Positions 8,678-18,331 of a DNA stretch of 64,000 nucleotides are shown here, piece after piece. Location of the stretch: NCBI GenBank assembly GCA_903926205.1, contig CAIYID010000003.1, positions 35,010-99,009 on the forward strand. The letters are read 5' to 3'. The DNA comes from an uncultured Bdellovibrionales bacterium (GTDB lineage Bacteria; Bdellovibrionota; Bdellovibrionia; Bdellovibrionales; Bdellovibrionaceae). The notes under the pieces were generated by a model, which saw nothing but the letters and a program-made list of their open reading frames with translations, made no database searches and was not told the origin of the DNA. How positions within the stretch are numbered: the first letter of the stretch is position 1; every line of letters starts with the position of its first letter. Both the position numbers and the translations under genes were made by a program.

Positions 8678-9523
8678 TTAGCGGATAAATTGACTAAGAT
8701 ATTTTTTCAAATCATCTAGAGGCACTTTACGATCTAGGTCATTAAAAATTTCATGCTTGTAGCCAGAATATACTTTTAAGAGCTTAGGTTCTTTCAAAGA
8801 ATCGAAGAAAGCTTGAGAGGCAGAAGAACTCACTACTTGGTCCGTATCGGGCATTTGGAGCAAAAGGGGATGTTCGAATTTTTTTGTATTTTCTTTAACG
8901 TATTGTATCGCCTCCAAAGCACCAAACCAAACACCTGAACAAATTCGAGTATGACGAAGAGTATCTTTTTCATGCTGCTTAATAATTTCTGGATCACGAG
9001 TCAGCGCCGAATTCAAAATACCACTCGATAAAGTTAATCGAGGGAGAAAATTATTTAAAACTTTTGCGGCGACTTGTTTTACGAGGGGCACATCCATTGC
9101 GACACCAAGCATAGGGCTGCTGAGGACTTGTGCCGAGAAGGTCCACTCGGAATGACTTAGCACACTGCGAAGCTGAATCAAGCCTCCCATCGAGTGACCA
9201 AGAAAAACCGTTGGTAGTTTTGTATCAATGAGTTTTTTTTGAAGTAAAAAGCTGAGAAACGCTTCATAATCGTAGCAGTAGTCACTAAATTGGCGAGCAA
9301 AGCCTCTTTGGCCTTGTGAACGCCCATGGCCTCGCCAATCCCACGCGTAGATCGACCACCCCTCGCCAGCCAAGGCATCAACGACGCGTTGATAATTTTC
9401 GCTGTGCTCACCGTGTCCATGAGTAATAACAAGTTGCCCCTTGGTTTTTTCTGGAATCCACCGTTGGTAAAAGAGCTTCAAATCTTGGTAACCTAAAAAA
9501 TAGGATTCTTTGCGTGAATACAT
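8678..9523 (-). CDS. Alpha/beta hydrolase, lysophospholipase (PldB/S33 type)
   Basis: A 281-residue alpha/beta hydrolase of the serine-aminopeptidase S33 / monoacylglycerol lipase-like group. It has the oxyanion motif HGHGEHSENY, WDWRGHGRSQGQRG, the nucleophile elbow GHSMGG (Ser about 110), a late Asp (MPDTDQVV) and His (SGYKHEIFND), which complete a catalytic triad. The ATG at 9523 is chosen because GGA precedes it; a TTG at 9571 would add 16 residues. No signal peptide is seen, so it is probably cytoplasmic. It converges on the GYF gene with a 4-base gap. The likely substrate is an acylglycerol or lysophospholipid (family knowledge). Confidence 0.8.
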   Translation of the reverse strand: MYSRKESYFLGYQDLKLFYQRWIPEKTKGQLVITHGHGEHSENYQRVVDALAGEGWSIYAWDWRGHGRSQGQRGFARQFSDYCYDYEAFLSFLLQKKLIDTKLPTVFLGHSMGGLIQLRSVLSHSEWTFSAQVLSSPMLGVAMDVPLVKQVAAKVLNNFLPRLTLSSGILNSALTRDPEIIKQHEKDTLRHTRICSGVWFGALEAIQYVKENTKKFEHPLLLQMPDTDQVVSSSASQAFFDSLKEPKLLKVYSGYKHEIFNDLDRKVPLDDLKKYLSQFIR

Positions 9524-9631
9524 TTTTCCATCATCTCTGACGAACGGAAAATTGACACTCAAAATTGACAAGGTCTGGCTGAATCTTCTTATTCCATTGA
9601 CCCTAGTAATGAATTTTGGTTCAAGGGGATC

Positions 9632-10297
9632 ATGATATTAAAAAAATTGGCGCTGACGCCAGAGCGTGAGAGAAATATTCAATGGGAAGATCAATTTTTG
9701 ACTGCTTTGGCTGAAGGCAAGGTGGCAGTGATGTCGCCAGACCCGATCGAGGGGCCTGATGGTTGGCCCTATTTAGTAGTGACGACAGAAATTAACGACA
9801 GCGATCATAATATTTCAGAGCCCACTCAAAAGGTGATTCAATGGTTATCAACTCGAGGAATCGGCTTGGCGGTAAATCCGCAAAAAGAAGCTCCTGATTT
9901 TATATTGAACTACGGAATGCTTTGGTTTTTTTGTTCAACTGGAAAATTTATCCAGCGTCATAAAACTACGCTCAGTGACACTTTCATCAAAGAAAAAGTT
10001 GAGTACAAGGCTTCACAATTATCCCACGCAGGAACCCCGACAGAAGAATATTTGCCTTCGCACGTTCGCACCATTTTACGTGATTTCTTTCGAGATCAAA
10101 ATATTTTTGATGCGCGTTTATTATTGTTAAGCAAAGACAAAATAAAATATGACTTAGCTTTTTCCGTTGAATCTTTGGGAAATCCAAAAGAATCCGAATG
10201 GGAGGGAATTGGTGAAGCTATTTCCTGGTTTCTTCCCTTGCATTATCCGATTGTCATCATCAGTGAAAAAGGCCTTCCCCCGTTTACTAATCTTTGA
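9632..10297 (+). CDS. Conserved hypothetical cytoplasmic protein
   Basis: A 221-residue protein with AAGGGG at good distance before the ATG. It has no signal peptide or membrane helix. Composition is ordinary, with mixed alpha/beta regions and blocks such as GPDGWPYLVV, FILNYGMLWFF and ISWFLPLHYPIVI. I do not recognise the family. The gene is divergent from the hydrolase and its end overlaps the convergent PilZ-like gene by 11 bases. Coding status is supported by length, ribosome site and codon use. Confidence 0.55.
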   Translation: MILKKLALTPERERNIQWEDQFLTALAEGKVAVMSPDPIEGPDGWPYLVVTTEINDSDHNISEPTQKVIQWLSTRGIGLAVNPQKEAPDFILNYGMLWFFCSTGKFIQRHKTTLSDTFIKEKVEYKASQLSHAGTPTEEYLPSHVRTILRDFFRDQNIFDARLLLLSKDKIKYDLAFSVESLGNPKESEWEGIGEAISWFLPLHYPIVIISEKGLPPFTNL

Positions 10298-10685
10298 ATT
10301 CTCCTGGAGAAGGCAATAGGTCTAACAGACATTCACGCCAATATTCTGGTGCATCCGAACTATAATCAACACCTATTTCGAATCCTTTTTTTCCTAGTAG
10401 TTTGGTTCTTGCAATCTTGCCAGAAATTTCCAAATTCATTTGCGGCAGATAAATAAGTATTGTCGTGCCGAGAATTGAATCAATGGTCAAATTTTCTCTT
10501 AGTACTTTTGGAATTAAATCATCCCTGTGAACGATCATCAGGAAGCCCGTGATTGAAGCTTCTATTAGTTCAGCCTTTTTGGCGAGCTTTGATAAATTAT
10601 CCAACATAGATATTGATGAAATTTCCAAGGGCTCTATTGCTCGTCGGGGGGCAGATCTAAAACTTTTTAACTTTTTGGTCTTCAT
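10287..10685 (-). CDS. PilZ-domain-like protein
   Basis: A 132-residue protein. The ATG at 10685 is preceded by AGGAAGG with a 7-base spacer, better than the GTG two codons upstream. After a basic N-terminus (RSAPRRAIEP) the layout fits a PilZ fold: a Ser/Gly turn (ASITGFLMI), a central strand pair (TILIYLPQMNLEISGKIARTK) and the closing strand GFEIGVDY. The canonical RxxxR plus (D/N)xSxxG c-di-GMP contacts are only partly present, so binding is uncertain. PilZ proteins are common in predatory bdellovibrios (family knowledge). Confidence in the fold is moderate. Confidence 0.5.
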   Translation of the reverse strand: MKTKKLKSFRSAPRRAIEPLEISSISMLDNLSKLAKKAELIEASITGFLMIVHRDDLIPKVLRENLTIDSILGTTILIYLPQMNLEISGKIARTKLLGKKGFEIGVDYSSDAPEYWRECLLDLLPSPGEFKD

Positions 10686-10914
10686 ACTCACACCTTCCTA
10701 TTCCCACATCATTCTTGTCGGAAAAGCTAGACCAAAGTTAAGGAAGAAATGCCGGAACAAGAATAAAGATATTAAAAATAAAGATATTCTGAGTAGAAGT
10801 GACTCCAATTGACTCAGTCACAGAGGAGTCTCTGCCGGAAATAAGGACAAACGTTTCAATTTGGGAACTTTACAAGGAGATTTTTTAGTTCAGTTGTGCT
10901 GGTTTTATAAAGAT

Positions 10915-10935
10915 CGAGCGTCCAATGGACGCTCG
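10915..10935 (-). terminator. Hairpin terminator after the NtrC-type gene
   Basis: A perfect 9-base inverted repeat (CGAGCGTCC / GGACGCTCG, 3-base loop) lies 6 bases beyond the stop of the leftward response-regulator gene and is followed on that strand by ATCTTTAT. Position and stem strength support a rho-independent terminator, although the T run is short. Confidence 0.6.
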
Positions 10936-10940
10936 AAAAG

Positions 10941-12356
10941 CTACTGAGAAATTTCTGGATCCACTCCGCAAGGAGGACGAAGACCTTTTTTCTTAATTTT
11001 CTCTACCAGGGTCGTGCGGTTTAAGCGAAGAATAAGTGCCGCTTGATTTCTATTCCAGCCTGTTTTTTCTAGAGCACGTAAAATCAATGAGTTTTCAAAT
11101 CGATCGACCGCCGAATTGAAATCCAAGCCATCATCTGGAAGCTCGAAACTAGCGCCGGCAGCTGTTGCTCCCGTTGACAAGGATCTGTATTTGACCGGAA
11201 GGTCATTCATCTCGACTAAACCGTGTCCCTTAAGAATCGCTAAACGTTCAACCAAATTTTCGAGCTCACGTATATTTCCAGGCCAGCCGTAATTCGATAA
11301 ACTTTCCATGGCTTCTGGGGACACGCCAGTCATTCGTTTACCTTTGTTCTTATTGAAAAGATCCATGAAGTAATTCATTAAAAGAGGAATGTCGCTTTTT
11401 CTTTCACGCAAAGCAGGGATAACAATTGGAATAACATTCAAGCGATAGAAAAGATCCTCACGGAAGTTTCCATCGCGTACTAAGTTTTCTAGATTTTTGT
11501 TTGTTGCGGCAATCACGCGAACATTCACTTGAATACTTTTTGTTCCGCCCACGGGTTCGAAACTTCGCTCTTGAAGGGCTCGTAATATTTTTACTTGTAG
11601 AGCGGGTTGAAGATCGCCGATTTCATCGAGGAAGATTGTTCCTCCATCAGCCATTTCAAAACGACCCACGCGATTAGAGATAGCGCCCGTAAAGGCTCCC
11701 TTCACATGCCCAAAAAGTTCGCTTTCTAGTAATTCTGAAGGAATGGCTCCGCAATTGATCGCAACAAAGGAATGATCCACGCGATTAGAATTATAATGAA
11801 TGGCACGAGCAATAAGTTCTTTTCCTGTGCCGCTTTCTCCTGTGATCAAGGCCGTTGAATCCGAATCAGAAATTCGTTCCACCAAACTAAGTACACTTTT
11901 AATTTCTTCAGAGTGACCAATGATTTGATCAAATTTATATTTTTTTGTGAGCTCAGCTTTGAGCGTTAAATTCTCTTGCTTTAATTTTTTGTGGGACAAA
12001 GCTTTGTCCACTAAACTCATGAGCTCTTCCATATTGAAAGGCTTCATCATAAAATGAAAGGCACCTTTTTGGGTGGCCCGCACCGCGGTCTCAATTGTTC
12101 CATGTCCGGTGAGAATAACAACTTGGCAATCAGGATGATTGGCTTTGATGGTTGTCATTAATTCGATACCATCACCGTCCGGAAGGTTAAGATCGACTAA
12201 AGCTAAATCGAGAACTTGGTCGCCTTGCGTAAGCATCCTTGCTTCATCAGCTCTGCTCGCAGTCAGAACACTGTAACCTTTTCGATCAAGCATTCTAAAG
12301 AGTGCTGTTCTTAATGAGGACTCGTCATCAACGATTAAAATTCTTGAGGGTCGCAT
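10941..12356 (-). CDS. NtrC-family sigma-54-dependent response regulator
   Basis: A 471-residue enhancer-binding protein. The receiver domain (1-120) has acidic residues D10/D11, phospho-acceptor D55, the TG switch and Lys in MMKPF. The AAA+ domain (about 140-375) has Walker A GESGTGKE, the sigma-54 contact loop GAFTGA, Walker [12 protein letters not shown] and the arginine-finger region [11 protein letters not shown] Fis-type helix-turn-helix closes the protein ([26 protein letters not shown]). It should activate sigma-54 promoters on phosphorylation by the adjacent kinase. It lies 92 bases downstream of the histidine kinase on the same strand. Confidence 0.95.
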   Translation of the reverse strand: MRPSRILIVDDESSLRTALFRMLDRKGYSVLTASRADEARMLTQGDQVLDLALVDLNLPDGDGIELMTTIKANHPDCQVVILTGHGTIETAVRATQKGAFHFMMKPFNMEELMSLVDKALSHKKLKQENLTLKAELTKKYKFDQIIGHSEEIKSVLSLVERISDSDSTALITGESGTGKELIARAIHYNSNRVDHSFVAINCGAIPSELLESELFGHVKGAFTGAISNRVGRFEMADGGTIFLDEIGDLQPALQVKILRALQERSFEPVGGTKSIQVNVRVIAATNKNLENLVRDGNFREDLFYRLNVIPIVIPALRERKSDIPLLMNYFMDLFNKNKGKRMTGVSPEAMESLSNYGWPGNIRELENLVERLAILKGHGLVEMNDLPVKYRSLSTGATAAGASFELPDDGLDFNSAVDRFENSLILRALEKTGWNRNQAALILRLNRTTLVEKIKKKGLRPPCGVDPEISQ

Positions 12357-12405
12357 GAACCTTCCTTCCGTGGTGGGTTCTCTTGTCTCTTTTTATGTTA
12401 CGAGA

Positions 12406-12427
12406 TTTTTGACAGGCCTGTCAAAAA
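12406..12427. promoter_or_regulatory. Perfect 22-base palindrome between kinase and regulator
   Basis: A self-complementary sequence with half-site TTTTTGACAGG sits in the 92-base gap between the histidine kinase stop and the response regulator start. The centre (GACAGGCCTGTC) is suited to a dimeric DNA-binding protein; the flanking A/T runs also fit a bidirectional hairpin terminator or attenuator. Its place upstream of the regulator gene makes autoregulation plausible (inference). Confidence 0.45.
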
Positions 12428-12448
12428 TCAGAGTCAAAATTCAGACTT

Positions 12449-14320
12449 TCAGTTGGTTAAAACTGGACGGGGGAGGGTAATTTTTGCCACCCGAAAGGGT
12501 TTGGCGTCCTGTGACAGGATTAAATTGCCGTTGTGATCGTGCAAAATTTGCTTAGCGAGTGACAAGCCGAGGTTCCCGGATTTGTCTGTTTGGCTTTCTA
12601 TTGGATTTGAACCTAGACTATTGTCCAGGATATTGATGACGGCCTCTTGAGTAGATTCCAACAATTGAATTTCGATCAAGCCTTTAAAGTTTTTTAAAGT
12701 CTGAGTAGTTTCAAAAATATTTTGTAGAGTAAATTGTAAAATATTCTGTACGGCTTGAGATAAATGTCCAAAATACCCCTCCACCATCAGTGGATGAGAA
12801 GGTTGACTGATTTTAATTTCAACCCCCATTGATCGAGATTGCAGCTCCACAATCTTTAGTGCGCGACTAAGCACTTCACGTAGATCAACAGGGCGCCACT
12901 CTTCCGCAGCGGGATTTCGAGTAAAACCTAAAAGATTTTGTACAATATCTCGGCAGCGACGGACCCCGTTTTCTAACTCTAAAACATCGGGATACAGCGG
13001 GTGGTCAGAAGAGAGATCAAGCTTAATTAATTGGGCGAAACTCAGCATTCCGCCAAGTGGATTATTCAATTCGTGAGCGATACTTGATCCGATAGTTCCA
13101 ATTTCTGCAAGACGAGCGGTCTCCATGATTTTTTTTTCCATTTTAATTTGAGCGGTCACATCATGGTATTGATTAACAAATAATTTTGATTCGTCAGGAG
13201 TACTCGGTAAAGGTTGGCTAAAGACGTCATAGGTTAACTGATCAGAGTTTTTTTGTGTCACACGAAATTTTTGTCCGAGATGGCAGTTTTCACAAGGTGT
13301 GCTTCGGTCAAACAAAGCTTCATGGCATTTGTTTTTTTGTGCTGCGAGAGAGGATTTTTGGAAAGCGGAATTAGACTGTAAGACTTCGTAATTTTGATTC
13401 AAAATAACCACGGGTTCGATCACCGCATTAAAAGTCGCTTCCCATTGCTCTTTGAAGGAGACAGTTTGTTTTAATTTATCCAGACGATCAATGGCGAGAG
13501 AGACAACCTCAGCAATTTTTTGCAAAAAGTCTGTTTCATCCCGCCGAAAGGGGGCTTCTTTGGGGCGCAAAAAGAAAATTGAACCTAAGGTTGAATCATC
13601 ATCTCCGCGCAAAAGACTGGCCTGATAAAGTGCATAAATTTTATGAGATTTTTGCTGCTCTTTAAATAAGTTATCCTGCGGTTTAAAGTAAATTCTTGTT
13701 AAAACAAGAGCCATGTCTTCGGCTAAAATTTTTGTTAAAGAATTTTCAATTTCACCGAGCGATTCTGCCTGCTGAATAATTTCTGTCGCTTTCAGAACCG
13801 CTTCCCACCGTGAATTTGCGATAAGAGTTTTTGAGCGCGCCTCAATCAAAAAACTTTGTCGCTTTTCCACTCGCTCTTCTAATTCTTTGTGGAAATTCTT
13901 TAGGCGTTCATTTTGCCCTCTCACCAGGGCTTCGAGTTGCTGATTTTGTTTAAGTAACTGAGCGCGATCCATTGCAGAAAGGATGGCGGGCTCAAGCTCT
14001 GTTAGTTGATTTGATTCCACGATCGCAAAAATGGGAAATTTATTAATGCACTCAAAAAGATCTTCAATCGCTGAGCCCAGCGGAGCGATCAGCAAGAGTT
14101 GTAGTGCAGAATTTTTTGCATGCAGTAGGTGAATATACTTTGAAGCTTCTGCAGAGAGCGCCATCAAAAGCGGCAAAGAAAGCACGTCTACATTAGATTC
14201 TGAAAGGGAACCTAAGTCTTGAAAACGGGAAAAATATTGAACAGGAATCGAAAGATTTGACGGTGGCCGTTCGCCTAATAAAATAACCTTCGAGAGTAAA
14301 TTATCCACGAGAGGACTCAT
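12449..14320 (-). CDS. Sensor histidine kinase (NtrB-like, GAF and PAS input)
   Basis: A 623-residue cytoplasmic kinase without obvious membrane helices. An N-terminal region (1-130) and coiled coil (about 125-165) precede a GAF-like region (about 170-285). A PAS-like domain (about 290-390) contains a Cys-rich CHEALFDRSTPCENCHLG segment that could bind metal or sense redox. The HisKA box IGSSIAHELNNPLGG carries the phospho-acceptor His near 414. The C-terminal ATPase is divergent: the N box is QNILQFTLQN and the G boxes are reduced to ILDNSLGSN and GNLGLSLAK. It should phosphorylate the regulator 92 bases downstream. Its start overlaps the upstream peptidase gene by 20 bases. Confidence 0.85.
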   Translation of the reverse strand: MSPLVDNLLSKVILLGERPPSNLSIPVQYFSRFQDLGSLSESNVDVLSLPLLMALSAEASKYIHLLHAKNSALQLLLIAPLGSAIEDLFECINKFPIFAIVESNQLTELEPAILSAMDRAQLLKQNQQLEALVRGQNERLKNFHKELEERVEKRQSFLIEARSKTLIANSRWEAVLKATEIIQQAESLGEIENSLTKILAEDMALVLTRIYFKPQDNLFKEQQKSHKIYALYQASLLRGDDDSTLGSIFFLRPKEAPFRRDETDFLQKIAEVVSLAIDRLDKLKQTVSFKEQWEATFNAVIEPVVILNQNYEVLQSNSAFQKSSLAAQKNKCHEALFDRSTPCENCHLGQKFRVTQKNSDQLTYDVFSQPLPSTPDESKLFVNQYHDVTAQIKMEKKIMETARLAEIGTIGSSIAHELNNPLGGMLSFAQLIKLDLSSDHPLYPDVLELENGVRRCRDIVQNLLGFTRNPAAEEWRPVDLREVLSRALKIVELQSRSMGVEIKISQPSHPLMVEGYFGHLSQAVQNILQFTLQNIFETTQTLKNFKGLIEIQLLESTQEAVINILDNSLGSNPIESQTDKSGNLGLSLAKQILHDHNGNLILSQDAKPFRVAKITLPRPVLTN

Positions 14321-14999
14321 TCAGCAATTTCTGAAGACCCAGTCCAAAAGTTGGCCAGACAGAGTCTAAAGAGCAACCTTCTTGTGCCTCGACACAGATC
14401 ACCGGAATTTTTTTCTCTAACCAGCCATATTGACCGAGGGAGCCAGGTGTTGGATAGCCAATATCTTCTGAAATTCGGTAGCCCGTGTCGCGACCAATAA
14501 TTTCAGCCGCCGATTTTCCGGGATGACCAGTGTAGACAACGCAGGCTTCCCAAGAATGAAAATGGACAATCAAACAAGGAGATTTTTCCTCGATTAATTT
14601 TACAAGAGCTTGAACTTCGGGCTCGCTGCCAGGTTGATCGCCAGGAAAATACCTCGCTGATTTGTATTCATAATGCCAATCCTGACTTGGAAAATTACGA
14701 TTTAAATCAACGCCATTGGCATTTGTTCTTTCTTTGCTCAGATAGCCATCAATGTTTAAACAAGGAATAATTATCCAAGGGTGTACGTTTTCAGGATTGG
14801 CTACGTTGTGGTTTTTTTGCAACCAATGGAGGAGGTCCTGTGTCAATCTGACGCCTTCTGGCTCGTCACCGTGAACTCCACCAATAAATAAAATTGGCGA
14901 AGCTTCCTTCGAGGATAAATGTTCTAAGCTATAAAGTTCAATTTCTCTTCCGCCAGCACTTTTTGCCCAAGAAGTTTGATGCAAAATTTTCGTCGTCAT
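14301..14999 (-). CDS. M14-family zinc carboxypeptidase (MpaA-like)
   Basis: A 232-residue zinc peptidase. The ligands are His and Glu in GGVHGDEPEG and His in LIVHFHSW; the substrate Arg is in GVDLNRNFP, and the catalytic Glu is in CVEAQEG. Short M14 enzymes of this type include MpaA, which cleaves the gamma-D-glutamyl-diaminopimelate bond of murein tripeptide, so a role in murein peptide recycling or prey murein digestion is likely (family knowledge plus inference). No signal peptide is seen. It overlaps the histidine kinase by 20 bases and is divergent from glmU, with only 14 bases between the start codons. Confidence 0.8.
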   Translation of the reverse strand: MTTKILHQTSWAKSAGGREIELYSLEHLSSKEASPILFIGGVHGDEPEGVRLTQDLLHWLQKNHNVANPENVHPWIIIPCLNIDGYLSKERTNANGVDLNRNFPSQDWHYEYKSARYFPGDQPGSEPEVQALVKLIEEKSPCLIVHFHSWEACVVYTGHPGKSAAEIIGRDTGYRISEDIGYPTPGSLGQYGWLEKKIPVICVEAQEGCSLDSVWPTFGLGLQKLLNESSRG

Positions 15000-15013
15000 G
15001 ATGAGATCATCGC

Positions 15014-16432
15014 ATGACTAACGAAAAGAAAACAGAAAAATTACTACCTGCGACTGCGATCATTTTAGCTGCTGGCAAAGGGACGAGAATGAATTCTCCA
15101 TTGCCTAAAGTTTTACACCCGGTTTGTGGAAAACCAATGATCGAAAATGTTATTTGGGCGTGTCAACAGGCGGGAATCACAGATATTCGAATTGTCGTGG
15201 GTCATGGAGGAAGTTTAGTCAAAACTGTCGTTGAAAAAATGGGAGTGCAGGTTTTTCATCAGGCGCAGCAATTGGGAACCGCCGACGCCGTTCGAGCGGC
15301 GCAAATAGAAACACTTTCTGGAGACGTGATCATTTTAAATGGTGATCATCCGTTGATCCAAGGCGAGGACCTCGTTCAATTTTTTAAAAATTTCCGGGAA
15401 GAAAAATTAGACCTTGCTGTTATTACTTGTATCAAAAAAAATCCGGGCCAATTTGGACGGATCATTCGTCATCAAGGCGTGGTTCGCGCCATTGTTGAGG
15501 CCAAAGACGCCTCGGCGGATACTTTAAAAATTAAAGAGGTGAATACGGGCGTTTACCTCGCGAAGTCTGAAATTCTACAAGACTATTTGCCTCGAATACA
15601 GAATTTGAACTCTAAAGGTGAATTTTATTTAACAGATATTATTGCCTTAACTGTGGACGATCAGTGCAAGGTGGCTCCCATCGTCGCGGCGCCAAGGGTT
15701 TCGTTTGGCGTGAACAACCAATTAGAATTAGCTCGTGCAAATAAATTGGTTTTTAATAAAAAAGCACGCCAATTGCTGGAGTCCGGCGTTTTAATGTTGG
15801 ATCCGCAAAATACCTATATTGAGCCTAGCGTTCAAGTTGCACCAGGCTCTGTGATTCATCCGAACGTGTATTTAAAGGGTCGTACCAAGATTGGGCCGTT
15901 CACCTCGATTGAGCCAAATTGTTTTGTCGTCGATTCAGACTTAGGTGAGTCCGTTATTCTTCGAGCGAATTCCTATTTAGAAAACTGCAAAATCCAAAAC
16001 CGTGCGAGCATTGGACCTTTTGCTCGCTTGCGACCAGAAACCGACATTGGCGAAGAAGCTCATGTAGGTAACTTTGTGGAAATGAAAAAAGTCAAATTCG
16101 GAGCTAAATCTAAAGCGGGGCATTTGACTTATTTGGGAGATGCTGAGATTGGCACAGACACCAACATTGGTTGTGGAACAATCACCTGCAATTATGCAGT
16201 TGATCGGAAAAAGTATAAAACAAAAATTGGGAATGGTGTTTTCGTTGGAAGTGACAGTCAATTTGTGGCGCCAATCAGCGTTGGTGACAATGCAGTGATT
16301 GCCTCTGGCTCTACCATCACGAAAGATGTGCCAGAGAGAGCCCTCGCTATTGCTCGGCCACAGCAACTGATTAAAGAAAATTATGTGGCGCGCCCAAGTG
16401 AAGAAACACCTAACAACAACGAAGAGAAATAG
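15014..16432 (+). CDS. glmU: Bifunctional UDP-GlcNAc pyrophosphorylase / GlcN-1-P acetyltransferase
   Basis: A 472-residue GlmU. The N-terminal uridylyltransferase has the nucleotide loop AIILAAGKGTRMNSPLPKVLHP and LNGDHPLI. The C-terminal left-handed beta-helix (about 255-450) has hexapeptide repeats and the acetyl-CoA region GHLTYLGDAEIG...GTITCNYAVDRKKYKT. It makes UDP-N-acetylglucosamine for peptidoglycan and lipopolysaccharide. glmS follows after 15 bases, so the two last steps are made from one message. The promoter must lie in or next to the divergent peptidase gene. Confidence 0.97.
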   Translation: MTNEKKTEKLLPATAIILAAGKGTRMNSPLPKVLHPVCGKPMIENVIWACQQAGITDIRIVVGHGGSLVKTVVEKMGVQVFHQAQQLGTADAVRAAQIETLSGDVIILNGDHPLIQGEDLVQFFKNFREEKLDLAVITCIKKNPGQFGRIIRHQGVVRAIVEAKDASADTLKIKEVNTGVYLAKSEILQDYLPRIQNLNSKGEFYLTDIIALTVDDQCKVAPIVAAPRVSFGVNNQLELARANKLVFNKKARQLLESGVLMLDPQNTYIEPSVQVAPGSVIHPNVYLKGRTKIGPFTSIEPNCFVVDSDLGESVILRANSYLENCKIQNRASIGPFARLRPETDIGEEAHVGNFVEMKKVKFGAKSKAGHLTYLGDAEIGTDTNIGCGTITCNYAVDRKKYKTKIGNGVFVGSDSQFVAPISVGDNAVIASGSTITKDVPERALAIARPQQLIKENYVARPSEETPNNNEEK

Positions 16433-16447
16433 AGAAGAGTAGTATTT

Positions 16448-18331
16448 ATGTGTGGAATTGTTGGTTATCTTGGTCCACGTGATCCTAAAGAAGTCATCAT
16501 CAACGGACTAAAAAAATTAGAATATCGTGGTTATGATTCAGCAGGCGTGGCCATTTTTGATGGTCCGTCGGTAAAACGAATTCGGGCTGAGGGAAAGCTA
16601 AAAAATCTTGAATTGTGTTTGATGAATGAAAAATTTAGCGGACATTTAGGAATTGGTCATACTCGTTGGGCAACTCATGGGGTTCCTTCTGTGCGTAATG
16701 CTCATCCTCACCAAGCAGGTGGCATTAGCTTGGTGCACAACGGAATTATTGAAAATTATTTAGAAATTCGAGAAGAACTTTTAAAGCGCAAAGCCGATAT
16801 CACGAGCGATACGGATTCAGAATTAGTCGCCCATTTAATTTCTGAGGAAGTTGAGAAAAGCAAAGACCTTTTTCAGTCGGTGAAAAATGTTCTAGCAAGA
16901 CTCAGAGGTGCTTTTTCAATTTTGGTCATCTGGGACCAAGAGCCTGATCGGCTCCTAGCCTTTAAAGACGGCCCTCCGCTGGTGGTAGGACTTGGTGAAA
17001 AAGAAACTTTTGTAGTCAGTGATGTTCAGGCCGCTCTTCAATACACAAAAAAATTTATTTATTTGGATGACCGGCAGATTGTTTCAGTTAAAGGAACACA
17101 ACTCGATATTTTTGATGCCGAAGGAAATGCGGTTGCTCAAAAAATTCAAGAACTTAATTGGAGTTCTGAGCAAGTGGAAAAACAAGGATATTCTCATTTC
17201 ATGCTCAAAGAAATTTACGAGCAACCAATGGCGGTTTCCGCGGCCATGGCTCCTCATATTGATTCGGAGACGCATGCAATTCGTTTGGCAAAAGTTGGTT
17301 TTGGTAAAAGTTCCCATGATGTTGAAACTCTCGATGTTGCTGAAGATTGGAAAAATACTCAAAAAGTTTTGTCTGAAATAGAAAGAATTGTCATCGTCGC
17401 TTGCGGTACCAGTTACTATTCAGGCTTGGTTGGAAAATATTATTTTGAACAGTTAGCTCGAATTCCCGTTGAGGTGGACGTGGCCTCAGAGTATCGCTAC
17501 CGAAAACCAGTGATCTTGCCTAAAACTTTATTGATAACTATTTCCCAAAGTGGAGAAACGGCGGACACTCTTGCTGCCATTCGCATGGCTAAAGAAATGG
17601 GCGCGACCACGTTGAGCATTTGTAATGTGAAAAACTCGACGATTGATCGTGAGGCTCACGGTCATTTGTACATGAATTCGGGTCCTGAAATCGGCGTGGC
17701 CTCCACCAAGGCTTTTACGAGCACCTTGACTGTTTTGAATTGCTTGTCGTTGGCGCTTGGAAAAATCAAAGGAAAATTATCGGCGAAGGCGGAGCAAGAA
17801 CAAACTCAAGCCCTTTTAAAACTTCCAAGCCAAATGGAAGTTGCTTTAGCTTATGATAAATATTTTAGTGATGCGGCTGAGGAATTAAAAAAATTCAAAG
17901 GGTTTCTGTATTTGGGCCGGGGCGTGAGCTACCCGATTGCCTTGGAGGGCGCTTTGAAGCTCAAAGAGCTCGCTTATTATCACGCTGAAGGATATGCCGC
18001 AGGGGAAATGAAGCATGGTCCTCTGGCTTTGATCGATGAAAATATGGCTGTGGTCGTGGTGGCACCTTCTGATGACTTGTTGGAAAAAACTGTGAGTAAT
18101 TTAGAAGAGGCAAAAGCTCGCGGCGGAAAAATTATTTCCGTTGGCAGTGGTGATAATCATCGTCTGAAGAGTGTGAGCTCACGTTATTTACCTATGCCGG
18201 TGGCTCACTGGTCAACGAATCCTGTGATCTCTGTCGTGCCACTGCAGTTGATGGCTTTTCACTTGGCAAACAGCTTAGGCCACGATGTTGATCAGCCTCG
18301 GAATTTAGCGAAATCAGTCACGGTGGAGTAA
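16448..18331 (+). CDS. glmS: Glutamine-fructose-6-phosphate aminotransferase
   Basis: A 627-residue GlmS. Residues 1-9 are MCGIVGYLG with the Cys nucleophile (after Met removal) of the glutaminase domain. Two SIS domains follow, containing CGTSYYSG, SQSGETADT, ASTKAFTSTLT and the C-terminal DQPRNLAKSVTVE, typical of the enzyme. It makes glucosamine-6-phosphate, the entry step to the GlmU product, and follows glmU in one operon. The 15-base gap leaves no room for a glmS ribozyme. Its last 18 bases overlap the convergent DUF167 gene. Confidence 0.97.
   Translation: MCGIVGYLGPRDPKEVIINGLKKLEYRGYDSAGVAIFDGPSVKRIRAEGKLKNLELCLMNEKFSGHLGIGHTRWATHGVPSVRNAHPHQAGGISLVHNGIIENYLEIREELLKRKADITSDTDSELVAHLISEEVEKSKDLFQSVKNVLARLRGAFSILVIWDQEPDRLLAFKDGPPLVVGLGEKETFVVSDVQAALQYTKKFIYLDDRQIVSVKGTQLDIFDAEGNAVAQKIQELNWSSEQVEKQGYSHFMLKEIYEQPMAVSAAMAPHIDSETHAIRLAKVGFGKSSHDVETLDVAEDWKNTQKVLSEIERIVIVACGTSYYSGLVGKYYFEQLARIPVEVDVASEYRYRKPVILPKTLLITISQSGETADTLAAIRMAKEMGATTLSICNVKNSTIDREAHGHLYMNSGPEIGVASTKAFTSTLTVLNCLSLALGKIKGKLSAKAEQEQTQALLKLPSQMEVALAYDKYFSDAAEELKKFKGFLYLGRGVSYPIALEGALKLKELAYYHAEGYAAGEMKHGPLALIDENMAVVVVAPSDDLLEKTVSNLEEAKARGGKIISVGSGDNHRLKSVSSRYLPMPVAHWSTNPVISVVPLQLMAFHLANSLGHDVDQPRNLAKSVTVE

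Noticed and set aside
16433..16447. Possible glmS ribozyme
   Set aside because: Only 15 bases separate glmU and glmS; no room for the ribozyme.
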